This document shows, in pieces, positions 25,290-37,627 of a DNA stretch of 64,000 nt (position 1 is its first letter; each line of letters opens with the position of its first letter). The translations under genes were made by a program, and so were the position numbers. Under the pieces are notes generated by a model. That model saw only the letters and a program-made list of their open reading frames with translations, was not told the origin of the DNA and searched no databases. The DNA is from Turnera subulata. Lineage: Eukaryota; Streptophyta; Magnoliopsida; Malpighiales; Passifloraceae. The DNA lies in assembly GCA_028386065.3 (NCBI GenBank), contig JAKUCV010001361.1, positions 92,967 to 156,966 of the forward strand, in the 5' to 3' direction.

Positions 25290-25578
25290 TTAGCTTCTTG
25301 CATCATGAAATGGCGGAGTGGCTCAAAATGCAAGAAGCTAATAAACTGCAGGGGTTGTAGAAGAAGGGGTGGGAGCTGTCTATCCACCTCACAATGTGCA
25401 AGCTGAATGAAGTCATTGGTATACCACGCAACTTGCTAGGACATGGGAGTTGCAGTGGTTAGTGGTTATTTTGTCACAACGAGGTGAAACCTCTTATTCA
25501 GCGGTGGTTGAAGATGAGGTTATATCTCTTTTGGCCCTTGCTTTTGCAAAATCCCATATTCTGTGGCAACATTACATT
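25290..25578. other. Unassigned DNA with a 14-bp inverted repeat
   Basis: TTAGCTTCTTGCAT (25290-25303) and ATGCAAGAAGCTAA (25328-25341) form a perfect stem with a 24-nt loop exactly at the edge of the LTR fragment. The rest shows no supported gene; it may be internal DNA of the retroelement whose LTR follows. Confidence 0.45.
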
Positions 25579-25789
25579 TTTAGAATATAGAAATTGCTCA
25601 CAACACACAAACTTCTTTTTATTTAATTCAAAATCCTTATACAATTAACTAGGCGGCACCTCGGTGTGCCTCATGGTAGCCACATCCTCGGTGTTTCTCA
25701 CAACTGATATTTTGCTACATATAATAATAAAACTCTTGACACACTTATTTATAGGGGCTCTAACTTAACGGATAAGACATGATTCCTTG
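25579..25789 (-). mobile_element. LTR fragment of another retroelement, cut by the Ogre-like element
   Basis: Starts near TAGAATATAGAAATTGCTC and contains CTCGGTGTTTCTCACAACTG. The same sequence recurs at 39862-39975 and 40027-40195. At 39862 it is preceded by a minus-strand primer site (CTCCACTACCA on plus), which marks it as an LTR in minus orientation. Confidence 0.5.
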
Positions 25790-27564
25790 TGAGTACCCAA
25801 CCCAAAATTATTAGGCTTACTCACTACCTTCTTCTTAGCCGTCATCCACATCTTTGGAGTCACCACTCGAATTTTATTATAAGGCAAAATTCAGGGAAAA
25901 ACCTTCCTTGGGCGTTAATGACTCCTTAAGGCAACCGATTAAGCGAACCAAAGATGTAGACCCGGGGGTTTGTCACAGATGGGAAGGTGTTAGACACCCA
26001 TCCATGTTGGGCGAGATAACGTGTAATTAAAGATCAACATATTCCACATGCACAAACAAATAATAACAAAAACAACACTGAAATTAAAGATCAAAATAGG
26101 AAAATAAAATAAAATTGAGCTTGCGTTTTCCCCACTAGAAATTGCCTACGTACCTCCGGATAAAGGGTTTAAAGCCCACGTAGTTCTTACCATGCATCAC
26201 ATAACCATTACATCATCATCATCACATCACAACAGCCACACGAAAAGAGAGTTAGAATAGATTACCTCTTGATGTCCTCATCTAGCTCCTACTTGCTTAC
26301 CACTTCTTAATTTTGGATAAACTTCAACAGGAAATTCAGAGTAGAAAGAAGACGAACCGACATCTGGTGTCAACAGTAAACTTGTAGGTATTCCTCTTAG
26401 CTTTCTAGAGACTCTAAGAACGCAGCAAATTGATGCCTACAGCTTCAGATATGGCGATTCTTTTGGGACTACCTGCATAGGAATTCTCTACTCGGGTTCC
26501 TCCTCTACTTCTCCACAAGCTTGCTCCAATCCGCCTCTTTCTTCTTCCTTTCTTGCTCTCCTCTTGCTGCTGCCTTGCTGCTACTCCTCTCCACGAAATT
26601 CCTCCAGAATTTCAACCCTTAAAAGGATTCCTAAGCTTGGAATTAGAGAATTATTCCAAGCACCTAAGCTTATGTGCGTATAAAGGGGGAAGAGAGAAAT
26701 TGTCTGAATGAGGGTGAATGGGGGCCCCTATTTATAGTGTTCAAGGGGTCTGGACGTGGTATTTTCCTAAGGGTCAGGATCGAATCCCTAGATCTAACGG
26801 TAGATACCCAGAATTAAGAGAACAGGAAAAATCTGGAAAATTGTCAAAACCGGGAACGATGACCGTCCAACCATGGCGGTCATATCGTGACGACCGCCAT
26901 GTGCTGGCGGTAAAGTCTTGAAGCCCATCCAGGTGCTGGTGGTCATGTCGCCATGTCCGTCGGCACATGTTTCCAAACTTGTTCTTTCCTTTTCAGTTTT
27001 GATCCTCATTATTCCGGTCCAACCTGATTCCCATGCCCTTCCATACTAAAATTTTTCCTGTTTTAAGTTACAGAAAATTTCCTAACTTGTAGCCTACCCC
27101 CACCCTTACCTAATTTGTTCTTACCTCCTCTCCGCTCCACTATATATACCATAACTATCAAAAACCATTACATAAATAATTTAATCTGAATTCTGGACGA
27201 AAATTCAGACTAAAAAGGCCTCTAGGTTTAGTGTTTTTTATGGGCTAAAATTGTTGGAGGGTCCATATTCTATTGGTCCAAATTTTTTATTTATTTTAAA
27301 TCCAAAATCATCTCAAAAGGGTCTAAAAATAAAATAAAAGCCTAAAACAATAAAACACCTATATTTTTTTATACTCAGACTTTAGATATATTAAACTCAG
27401 AATTAAACCATCTCAATAATTCCGAGTTAAATACACAAAAATCCTAAAAATAATAAAATTACTAATATTTCACTAAATTAAATCATTAATACATTTCATC
27501 ATTGGATCAAATCTTCTCATTAATCCAAATGCAATATTAGTGGGTCAAATTTAGGGTGTTCACA
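25790..27564 (-). repeat. 3' LTR of the Tat/Ogre-like element
   Basis: 1775 bp, TGTGAGTACCC to GGTGTTCACA on the plus strand. A TATA-like motif (CTATTTATAG) lies near 26729. Confidence 0.78.
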
Positions 27565-27767
27565 GATGCCCCTCGTTGGCGAATCTTTAGGAACTGAAGA
27601 CAAACCAACTAAAAGAATAACATCCAAATTTGATGGAGTAGATGCTGTTGCTGATGCCGACATATGTGCCATAGGTCGGGAATCATCTCATCCCAGGTTT
27701 TTAAGGATTTATCGTCCTCCTTCAGGGAGTTGGTTATAGAATCATCTCATCTATCGGGGTCGCTAAA

Positions 27768-28005
27768 AAAGAATCCTCTCAGTCAACTAGGGAAATGTCT
27801 CCTCCCACAGGGGTGATTTCGGGGTTACCTACTTTCTAGGGATTTTATCGTCCTCTCTGGGGAACTTGGATTTAGGTTGTCAACAAAGAATCCTCTCTTC
27901 TCAGTGAACTAGGGATATGTCTCCTCTCATAGGGGTGATTTCAGGGTTACCTACTTTCTATGGATTTTATCGTCCTCCTTGGGGAACTCGGTGTTTGTCT
28001 TGGTT
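27768..28005. repeat. Two tandem copies of a ~117-bp unit in the 3' untranslated region
   Basis: GAATCCTCTC starts units at 27771 and 27888. Both contain AGGGGTGATTTC and GGGTTACCTACTTTCTA followed by a GATTTTATCGTCCTC block. Confidence 0.7.
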
Positions 28006-28084
28006 GCGGGAATCGTCTCATCCCTCCTATGGCATCACATACCTTCTCATCAGCTGTCAACAAATCTTGGGGCATCACATGCCC

Positions 28085-29440
28085 CTCGGGGTAGCATGCC
28101 CCAAGTGAGTCTCATCTATACATAGGGTAGCATACCCTAGAAAAATCAATACATGGCGTAGCATGCCCCGGAATCATACTCGAAGGAATGGGGTAGCATG
28201 CCCCAGCAATTGATTCAGAACGGGGTACCATGCCCTAAGTAAATCACATGCGGTAGTATGCACCGGGAAATTCAATGCATGGGGTAGCCTGCCCCGAAAA
28301 TCATTGTTTGAAGAAACGGGGGTAGCATGCCCCTGAAAATTGAAACACATCAAGGGGTAGCATGCCCCAATAGAGCATAACATATACAAGGGGTAACATG
28401 CCCCGGGAAATCACAAAAGGAATGGGGTGGCATGCCCCAAAAACACATCACATAGCGGGGTAGCATGCCCCGGGAAACAAAACACATCACATAACGGGGT
28501 AGAATGTCCCGGAAAATACATCATATAATAGGGTAGTATGCCCGCAGGAAATAAACACATCACATGATGGGGTAGCATGCCCCGGGAAAATGCCTCAAAC
28601 CAATAGGGTAGCATGCCCCAGAAAAATATATACAAATGGGGTAGTATACCCCAGGAAGACAAACATATACGGGGGGTAGCATACCCTAAGAATCAAAGCA
28701 CAAAGGGTAGCATACCCCAGAAAGCTCAAACAAATCATGGGGTAGCATGCCCCGGGAAAACAAATCACATACGAGGGGTAGCATGTCCCGGGAAACAAAG
28801 CACAAGGGATTGAATGCCTCGAAAAATCGACTAACAAATGGGGTAGCATGCCCCGGAGAAAAAAAAAATCAATCGGGGTAGCATGCCCTGGGAAACTTAA
28901 CTCAAAACGTGGGGTAGAATGCCCTCGGAAAACAGATCACATTTAAGGGGTAGTATGCCCCAAAAAATTAATTCAAGACTCAAAAAATTGAGGGGCAGTA
29001 TGCCCCGAAAGATTAACTCAGGAATGGGGGTAGCATGCCCTGGGAAAATCACTTCGAACAATGGGGTAGCATGCCCCGGCAATCAAATCAAACGAATGGG
29101 GTAGCATGCCCCGAAGAGGTCGATTCAGACAAATGGGAGAACAAAACATGTACAAATGGGGTAACATTCCCCGGAAAAATGCTTCAAACAAATGGGGTAG
29201 CATGTCCCTGAAAATCAACTCACAAATAGGGTAGCATGCCCAAGGAAAATCAATTCAAATAATGGAGTAGCATGTCCTAGAACACGTGACTCAAAACATG
29301 GGGTAACATGGCCCGGGAAAATAAATCACATGTAAGGGGTAGCATACCCCAGAAAAATGGATAGATTGGGCCGGCCATGTCCCTAGAAAAGCCAGTTCAA
29401 CAATATAGGGTTGCATGCCCCTTGTTTCAAAAGTGGGCCC
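28085..29440. repeat. Tandem array of ~30-50-bp units built on GGGGTAGCATGCCCC
   Basis: More than 30 units share the near-palindromic core GGGGTAGCATGCCCC followed by GGGAAA and a variable A-rich spacer ending in CACA/CAAA. Some units carry matched changes in both arms, for example TAGGGTAGCATACCCTA near 28123. The array lies between the gag-like region and the 3' LTR. Amplified 3'-region repeats are described for Tat/Ogre/Retand elements. Frames such as 28411-28662 are read-throughs of the repeat. Confidence 0.85.
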
Positions 29441-31756
29441 GCTGTGCCTCTCGCATCAATTTTCTCAACTCTTCAACAATAGTTGGGGCTTACATTTCCT
29501 TGAATGCCCATGATGTTGAATTATCTCAAAAACTCGGCAGTTATGCCCCTACTGTGTGGTGTCAACTTGACGAGTAAAAAACCGAGGCATTACATGCCCC
29601 ATGTCAGCGGCTGGAATCTAATTCTCAGATATGGGCATGGCATGCCCGTTGGTCTACAATAATCATTGTCCACAAGATTTGGGCATGCCATGCCCCTCGA
29701 GCCAATAACTCTTGGATATCTAAGTCTACACAAGATGATGAATTTCTGATGTTGTAACCTTTATTAAAAACTCATTTTCAATCAAATCTACCTTATCTAA
29801 AGAATCCATGTCCTATGTCTAAGTGATGCATGAGCATGTCTAAAATGTTTCCTCTTTTCAATGCATGGGGATGCCCCTAGTTTCTACATGATTGATGTAA
29901 TTGTCGTGATATGTTGTTCTCTCTCTTTCTCTCTTCGCCTTCTCGATTTTTTGTGCAAATGATGGAAATGCCTTTTACTTCTACACGGTATATTGTTTTC
30001 TTCTCTTTTTCTTCTTGAGTGCAAATGCTTCTTGCTTCCACGTGATGTACTGTTGCTTTTTTTCTTTTTATTTTCTAAATACAAGTGCCATCTACTCCTA
30101 CATGATGCTGTTGTGTGCAAAATGCCCCTAATGTGATGCATGAATTTTTAAAAGTTATCTGAGCTAAGGTGGAAGTCAAGCTATCTCCAAAACAAAGGCG
30201 AATTATCCCATCAAAAAAACAAAAGCTTCAAAGAGAAAGAATCCCAACAACTATGAACTCATCTACTTCTATCTAGGACCTAGGGGTGAGCACTTCTTGT
30301 TGAAAGGTTCGGTGGAGAATCTTCTGATCAGGCAGAGCAAATGGGTGAGCGGACATCCCTTTAAAAATGAATAAAGGTGACGTGCCCGGATGGCCGTGCA
30401 TAGACGATTGGGCGATCTATCTCCGATGAGCAGTCTTCATCTCGAGGAGCAATATGGTCTAGTGCGTGGGTACGACTTTGTCATTGGCTACTATCCCCCC
30501 TTTTCCTTCAACCTTAACTTTTGCCTAGGCCGCCCATTTGGGTTTTTAACTTAGCAAGCACGTCCAAATTTTTGCCTAGGCCACCTTTTCGGGTTTTCAA
30601 CCTAGCGGACTCTTTCCTTTCCTTTCCTCCTTTTTTATTCTTTTTTTTCCTCTAAAGAATAGTAACCATAAGTACGAAAGCTGGTTCCGTTTGAGCAAGG
30701 TGTATTTGGAATATCATTTGAGCGAAGAACCGAGTCTATCAAACCACTCAATGACCAGAACCAAAGAGGATCAACTGGCCATCAAACTATCTAGTGAGAG
30801 TAGCAAGAAAACCATCAATCGAATCCATCAAACCATTTTATTTCCAAATCGAAAGAGGCCTAGCTGACCGTCAATCTGTTCCATTGATAATTAACATTCC
30901 AATCCACTGAGAGAATCAACTCATCTTAGTGCATCACATAACCAAACGGATCAGGGACTAACCTATACCTTCTGAGGAGAATGGCGATGATTAGCATTTG
31001 AATACCCTCATGGTATATCCATCATAAACTCCAATCTTGTCCATTGAACCAACCTAAAAACCAATTAGATCGGGCCCGTTGCTGGGTTACCTACGTACAC
31101 GTGAATATGGCTTGTGAAATGTTTGGTGTAAAGTGTTTGACGGTGTTTTGTGGAAGGGTTAAAAATGATAGGTGAAATGGCGTTTGGGGACGAACACTTG
31201 TCCTTTCTCTAGGGCTTGTTTAGATATTTGTCTCGTCAATCCAGTCCGGCTAATTGAATTGATAATTGAAGGCCACTCCTTTGATTTGCTTTTTTCCTCT
31301 TCTTTTTTTTCTTGAATTGTTCCCCTTTTTTTAAGGAGGTGACCTCGGAGTCGGTGACGATATCGGATCCATTTTTGGGAATAGTTCTACGAGACTGATA
31401 TTTGGGATGGGTGTATTGGATGGGCTGGTACAAGCTCTTATATTGATCAGATGGTTTGGACAAGTATTCGGATGGGTTGGTTGCAAATTTTATTCATGGG
31501 ATCAGATCTCTGTAGCTCATTTGAAGAGTTGTCGAGTCGGGTCAATAAACTTTCACAAAGTTTATTAAATTCAACACACATGCACACATAAAATGAGGGA
31601 ATGATTGTTCCATTATCCTTGAAATAGAACACACTTATTTAAGTAATCACAAATTCAAAATTCTCCCATATTCCCACATCCATCGATAACCCTATTGAAC
31701 ATGTCAACCATCATCTCGGAGTAGATTCTTCCATTAGGCATTTTCATCGGTGCAGA
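29441..31756 (-). other. Decayed interior of the Tat/Ogre-like element
   Basis: No frame here carries a recognisable domain. A degenerate duplication TTTGCCTAGGCC...TTAGC / CCTAGC occurs at 30520-30555 and 30571-30606. The remaining short frames are not supported as genes. Confidence 0.45.
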
Positions 31757-32918
31757 CTAGCCTGTTGCAGTTGAACTTTGATACATCCGTTTCTTCCAAT
31801 GTATCCCAGGTATGACCAATACTCCTTTGTCAATCAGTACTTTAACAGCGATGTGAAATTCAAGGCATGTGCCTATTGTATGTCCCTTGCATTGATGATA
31901 ATCACCATAATTCCCTAGAGCCCTTGATGGAAAGGGATCTTCAAAAGGCTCCTGTGGATCTACCGATCTTAGCAACCTTTCATTTGTGCACAATTAAAGC
32001 AATTTCTTAGCTGGCAAAGGCAATGGACCGAGTTTCTTCATCAACTTCAAAGGTTCTTTTCGCACCCTTTTGGACTTGAATGGCGGTGGAATGATATCAT
32101 CATCTCTGACAGGCATGCTTTTGAAGGGCCATTTTGTGATAACACCTCTAGCTGATTCGCTTGATTCCTTGCACTTATCCATTCCCTCTAGGGGGTCTTG
32201 CAACTTCTCTGTCTTCTCCGGATAACTAGCTTCCTTTGAGCACTCACTTTTAAGGCACTGCTTCTTAAGGCATCCCCTCGTCCCGTCTTCTAAGATGCTC
32301 ATCTTCCGCTTCAGATCCTCGGTTTGTTGTGCATTTTCTTCAGGTAGTGATGTGGTCTTACTGTCAGGATTTAAAGGAATTGCTATTAGTTGCATACTAT
32401 CCTTAAGTGCCTCGTCTATGATCACCTTTTCTCCTTTCTCGAACGGGGTACCTTCCCCTCCATTTGCATGACTTCTTGAGTGTACTCAATATTAGGCATT
32501 TCAGCATCTTGTCTCCCTTGGTCCTCAAGCACGGCCATCTTCCTCCTCAAGTTTTCAATCCTCTCATCTAACTTCCGTCCTCGTTGTTTGTCTTCTTCAA
32601 GATATAGGAGTCCTCCCTCCATCGGTTTCTCAACATGACTTTCATTAATGTATGACTCATTCTAACTTTCTCCTCCAGTCTAATCACAAGTTCCTTCCTA
32701 TTGATGTTCTTCAGTGTAAATTCCACAAGTTGGCCCTCGAAGGTTGATGACAATTCATGATTGTCGGACCTTTTAGTGCCTTGCTTACTAGCTTTAGGTA
32801 CGTTTACTGTCCCACTTAGTGTCTTCACCATTCCATTCCAACTGAAGTGCATGTCACCCATGGCTTCCTGAAGGTTCAATTTTTTAAAGATGAGATCTAT
32901 GGTCGTCGGGAATCCCAA
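31757..32918 (-). pseudogene. Gag-like region of the Tat/Ogre-like element, broken
   Basis: Read on the minus strand from 32918 to 31757 it falls into overlapping pieces (32918-32568, 32622-32422, 32425-31994, 31993-31757) separated by frame changes and an in-frame stop at 31994-31996. The first pieces are helical and charged. The last holds GDYHQCKGHTIGTC, resembling the zinc-knuckle-like motif of Tat-type gag (Y-H-x3-G-H-x4-C), with the expected leading Cys replaced. In a living element this would be the structural protein that packages RNA. Here it is degenerate and I infer no function. Confidence 0.5.
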
Positions 32919-33698
32919 ACTTAGGCTTCGTTTTCAAACCGTTGCAGGAAAATATTATGGAATACATTAGCAAATCATTTTCCAAAAACAATTTTCTCTT
33001 CTTTTTCGAAAAAATAAATCTCCTTTTCCTTTGAAGATCAAAATTAAAGAAGATGAAATTTTTTCTTAAAACGATGCCTCAGCTCGAATTCTTTTCCTTT
33101 GAAAACATGTGATGCGATTTATGCAGCTATAAATTCCTAAAACAAAATAAGCTGATAACTAAGGAAACAACACCCAAAACCATCATGTATAGACTTAAAT
33201 CCCTAGAGTGCATTCACTAAACTCGTCAATTCACACCACACAATACTACACCCTGCGCAGAGTTGGCACGGTAGTCCCGCTTGGTTATTCTCTTTTCTAA
33301 TTTTTTTGGAGTTTTTGGGTTTCCTCAAAACAAAAAGCACTAAAATCCACAAAAAAAATTATACATACCACGTATTAACTTATTATGCATGAGATGCTCA
33401 GGGTATGCAGCTGGTTGGGGGCCGAAAGCCCGTCGCTAAGGGATAGCCTGGCCTAGTCACATGTGACGTAGGACGTAGCTTGAGGTCGCTGGCCTATTAA
33501 CCCCTATCATTGCTAAACGACGAAAAACGGGTTCTCTCTAGCTGATAACCCCGTTGGACGGTATGTACCGGACCAGGATCCCCTCACCCTCTTATGGTGG
33601 AAGCTTCATAACATAATACATTAATGCAAGGCACGTACATGACAAACAAAAAGTATATATCAATCAATGATTGCACATAATCTCTTAAACCCTCCATG

Positions 33699-33717
33699 TC
33701 CCCTAACGGAGTCGCCA
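33699..33717 (-). other. Primer-binding site of the Tat/Ogre-like element
   Basis: TGGCGACTCCGTTAGGGGA on the minus strand, 2 nt inside the 5' LTR, as in Tat/Ogre elements. It fixes the element's orientation. Confidence 0.65.
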
Positions 33718-34383
33718 GCTGTGAGTACCCGATCCAAAATTTATTGGGCTTACTCAACACCTTCTTCTTATCCGTCATCCACATCTTTGGAGTCGCCACC
33801 CGAATTTTATTGTAAGGAAAAATTCAGGGAAAAACCTTCCTTAGGCAACCAATGACTCCTTAAGACAACTGATTAAGTGAACCAAAGATGTGGACCCGAG
33901 AGTTTTTTACAGATGGGAAGGTGTTAGGCACCCATCCATGATGCGGCGAGATCACTCGCAATTAAAGATCAACATATGCCACATGCATAAACAAACAATA
34001 ACAAAAACAAAATTAAAATTAAAGATCAAAACAAGAAAGTAAAATAAAATTGAGCTTGCGTTTCCACCACTAGAAACTGCCTACATACCCCCTGATAATG
34101 GGTTCAAAGCTCACGTAGTTAGGGTAGAGCAAATATCGCGAGCCGACCCTACCGAACCGCTACCGACCGACGTCGGCTCAACAGAGGGCGGTAGATATGT
34201 CCCTCGAGGCATGGTCGGCTCGGCTTCAAACAGCCCCGCAGGACCGTCGGTATAAGGGCGTGCGGGAGTCGGTCGGTATGTCGGTAGCCGAGCCGACCGC
34301 GGTTGAACCCTCGACCCTACCCTAGATATAAATACTTATTACACACACACACTTACCTCTCGAGTCTCGACCAGCAGCCGCCC

Positions 34384-34418
<35 letters not shown>

Positions 34419-34659
34419 CTTAACCCTAATCAACCATCGACTATCTGCTCTCCTCCAGGCTCCCACCTCTCTCTCAAAATCCTCTCTGTCTGCCACCGCC
34501 CACCGCAAGCAAAGATGTTAAATTATCTCCCACCCTAATCGACCATCATCGCCTCCTCCGTCTTCAACCTCATCGCCTTCCATCGTCTTCGTCTCTCGTC
34601 GCCTTCAATCGTCTCCTTAAATCAACCCCAGAGGTGAGTTTGTTTCCTTTCTCTTTTCT

Positions 34660-35160
34660 CCGTCTTCGATTTCTTCTTCTCCACCCTCTCTCTGTCGATT
34701 TCTGTGAAGGAATAAAAAACCCCCAATTCAAAACCCTAATTCTTCAAACCATCAATTAACTTTTAGTTTGGGTTTAATTGATAACATAAATACTAATTTC
34801 CCTCCTTCTCTTGTATTTTGCAGATTAAAAGGCTTCATGTTTGCGATTTGAAAGGATTTGAAGGGAATCAAGGGATCGACAAAGGTTTGTTCTCTTATCC
34901 ATCTTCGATTTCTTCTTCTCTGTCTTCGATTTCTTCTTCTCTACCCTCTCTCTGTCGATTTCTGTGAAGGAATAGAAAACCCTCAATTCAAAACCCTAAT
35001 TCTTCAAACTATCAATTAACGATTAGTTTGAGTTTAATTAATAACATAAATACTAATTTCCCTCCTTCTCTTGTATTTTGCAGGTTAAAAGGCTTTATGT
35101 TTGCGATTTGAAAGGATTTGAAGGGAATCAAGGGATCGACAAAGGTCTGTTCTCTTCTCC
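34660..35160 (+). repeat. 261-bp tandem duplication of a leader exon and its intron in the hAT element
   Basis: Segments 34821-34895 and 35082-35156 (TTTGCGATTTGAAAGGATTT and neighbours) are almost identical and 261 bp apart. Each is preceded by the same TTGTATTTTGCAG acceptor and followed by the same CT-rich sequence. The transposase leader therefore has a duplicated untranslated exon. Confidence 0.75.
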
Positions 35161-35361
35161 ATCTTCGATTTCTTCTTCTGTGTCTTCAATTTCTTCTTCT
35201 CTACCCTCTCTCTATCTTCGATTTCTTCTTAATTTTGTGTTGTTATATAACAATTTAGGTGCTAACTGTTAGATTATATAAACATGTGTTTGGATTGAAT
35301 TCCGATTTCTTTCTTAGTTCTTACTATAAAACTTTCATGTACTGTAGGTTTAACAAATCTA

Positions 35362-37627
35362 ATGGCTACACCTAATAAGATGCAAGTTCAACCTCCATTG
35401 CCATCCATTGGAGCTGAAGTAGCTCAAGGCAATGAAGGTCAAACTAATGTGGCAGCAAAGAGGGAGAACACAGAAGCAGTGCAGCCTCACAATCCTAAAA
35501 GATCGAGAGTGCGGGAGCACTTCATGAAGTGTGAAACTGATGATGGCGATGTGATAGCGAAATGCCTGCGATGTGCGCAGGAGTTGAAAGCTCATCCAAA
35601 GAGGAATGGTACTTCTGGTATGTTGGGCCATTTAGAAAGATGTTTGAAGAATACTTTTCTTGATGAATGCCATCAAACTGTTTTAGGCAATAAAGTAGGG
35701 GATGATGGAAAGAAATCTTTGTCTGCATATAAGTGTGATCAGGATGCAATTAGGAAAACACTTGCTCGAATGATAGTTGTAGATGAATTACCTTTCAGAT
35801 TTGTAGAGGGTAAGGGGTCAGCAGCTGATGTCAGTTTCTTGTCCTAGGTTTAGGATTCCATCTAGAAGGACAGTGTCTAGAGATTGCTTGCAACTTTACC
35901 TAGATGAGAAGAAAGTCTTAAAGTCATATTTGAAAGCTAATTGTGATAGAGTTAGCCTCACAACTGATACTTGGACATCAATCCAATGCATTAATTACAT
36001 GTGCCTCACTGCACATTTCATTGATAGGAAATGGAAGAAAAAAATGATTCTGAATTTTTGTCCCATTACTAGTCATAGGGGGAAAAAATTGCTGCTGCTG
36101 TTGAAAGGTGTTTAACTCAGTGGGGAATTAATGGTGTGTTTACTGTGACCGTAGATAATGCATCATCAAATGATAAGGCATTAGAGGGTTTGCAAAAGAG
36201 GTTAAGCAAGTGTAAGGGAAGCATTTTAGAAGGTAGATACATGCATATGAGGTGTATGGCTCACATCATTAATTTGATTGTTAATGATGGACTGAAAGCA
36301 GTAGGAAAGTCTGTTTATAGGGTTCGTAGGGTTGTCAGATATGTGAGGGCATCTCCGGCAAGGTTAGACAAGTTTAGGGAGTGTGTCAAGATTGAGAAAT
36401 TATCATCAAAGGCTTTGTTGTCATTAGATGTCCTAACTAGGTGGAATTCAACCTACATGATGTTAGAAACTGCATGCAAGTTTGATGGTGTTTTTGATAG
36501 ATATCCTGATGTAGATGACAATTTTAGGGATGAAATGGAATTTGCTGAGAAAAATATAGCTGCTGATTGGCCTGGATTACCCACTGTTGATGATTGGGTT
36601 AGAGTTAGAAAGTTATGTAAGTGTCTCAAAAATTTTTGCAATCTGACCAAGTTTGTTTCTGGTTCGTCTTACATCACTTGCAATGCTTTTTTTGATGCAA
36701 TCAATTCTGTGTACGAACTGTTGAACTCCTGGGCAGCAAGTCATGATCTTGAATTGAGTGTCATGACACAAAACATGCTAGTGAAATTTGAAAAGTATTA
36801 GGGTAAGTTAGAGCAATTTAATATGGTAACTTTTATTGCTGTCATACTTGACCCGAGGTTAAGTTCAAGTATGTTGAGTTCTCTTTGGAAAATACATATG
36901 GTGAAGTTGTTGGAAGTAGGATGTGGGATAAGATAAGGCATGCAACCTTTGAGTTGTTTGATGCTTATGGTCATTCCCTATTCCCTCAATCCTTTGGAGT
37001 CCAACAACCGATTCAGCCTCAACAACCAAGCTCAAGTGCTGCTGCTGATGATGGAGAACAAGATGGTGAAGATGCTGATGGGCTTGGGAGTTTGTTATCA
37101 AAGAGGATATCAATATTCCAGAGGTTGGAGGGTGCTGATGGAGAAAGCAAAATAGAATTGGATAAGTATATAGGGGAAGCTACCGAGCCATATGTTAAAG
37201 ATTTTGATGACTTGTCGTGGTGGAAGGTCAATACAGTATGATTTCCAATCCTATCAGCAATGGCTCGTGATGTGCTTGCTGTCCCCATCTCGACTGTTGC
37301 ATCAGAATCTGCATTTAGTACCGGTGGCAGAATTCTTGATGCTTTTAGGAGTTCTTTGTCTCCTAAGATTGTGCAAGGCCTCATTTTTGCTCAAGATTGG
37401 ATGCGAGCAGAAGCACCAGACTACCATTCCGAATGGGAGGAGAGCGTAGCAGATATTGAGAAGCTCGAAAATGGTATGTTACTTCTCTTTTCTTCATGTT
37501 TTTTGCACTAAGTTTGGTTGTTCTTCATTTCCTTTCATTCTTTCAGTTTAGTTACTTACCACTAACATCCATTTTCGTTTTTTCAGAACTGGCCGATCTG
37601 TGTATAGTTACAGCTATTGAAGTTTGA
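35362..37627 (+). pseudogene. hAT transposase pseudogene (BED finger, catalytic region, hATC dimerisation domain)
   Basis: The frame opening at 35362 carries a BED zinc finger (KCLRCAQELKAHPKRNGTSG, then HLERC). The reading frame shifts near 35840, 36100 and 36800-36885, with stops at 36799-36801 and 37239-37241. Between these lie typical hAT blocks: LTTDTWTSIQ, TVDNASSNDKAL, MRCMAHIINLIV and DVLTRWNSTYMMLE. The C-terminal hATC domain (37260-37473) reads MARDVLAVPISTVASESAFS, then FRSSLSP. A last small exon at 37587-37627 completes the C-terminus after a GT-AG intron. In live elements this enzyme cuts and pastes the transposon; here it cannot be made whole. Confidence 0.85.

Noticed and set aside
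28411..28662. Minus-strand frame with repeated GHATP/GMLPH units
   Set aside because: It merely translates the tandem array; no start, length or composition is conserved.
28085..29440. CRISPR-like array of repeats and spacers
   Set aside because: The context is a plant retrotransposon, spacers are short A-rich variants of each other, and unit length is irregular.
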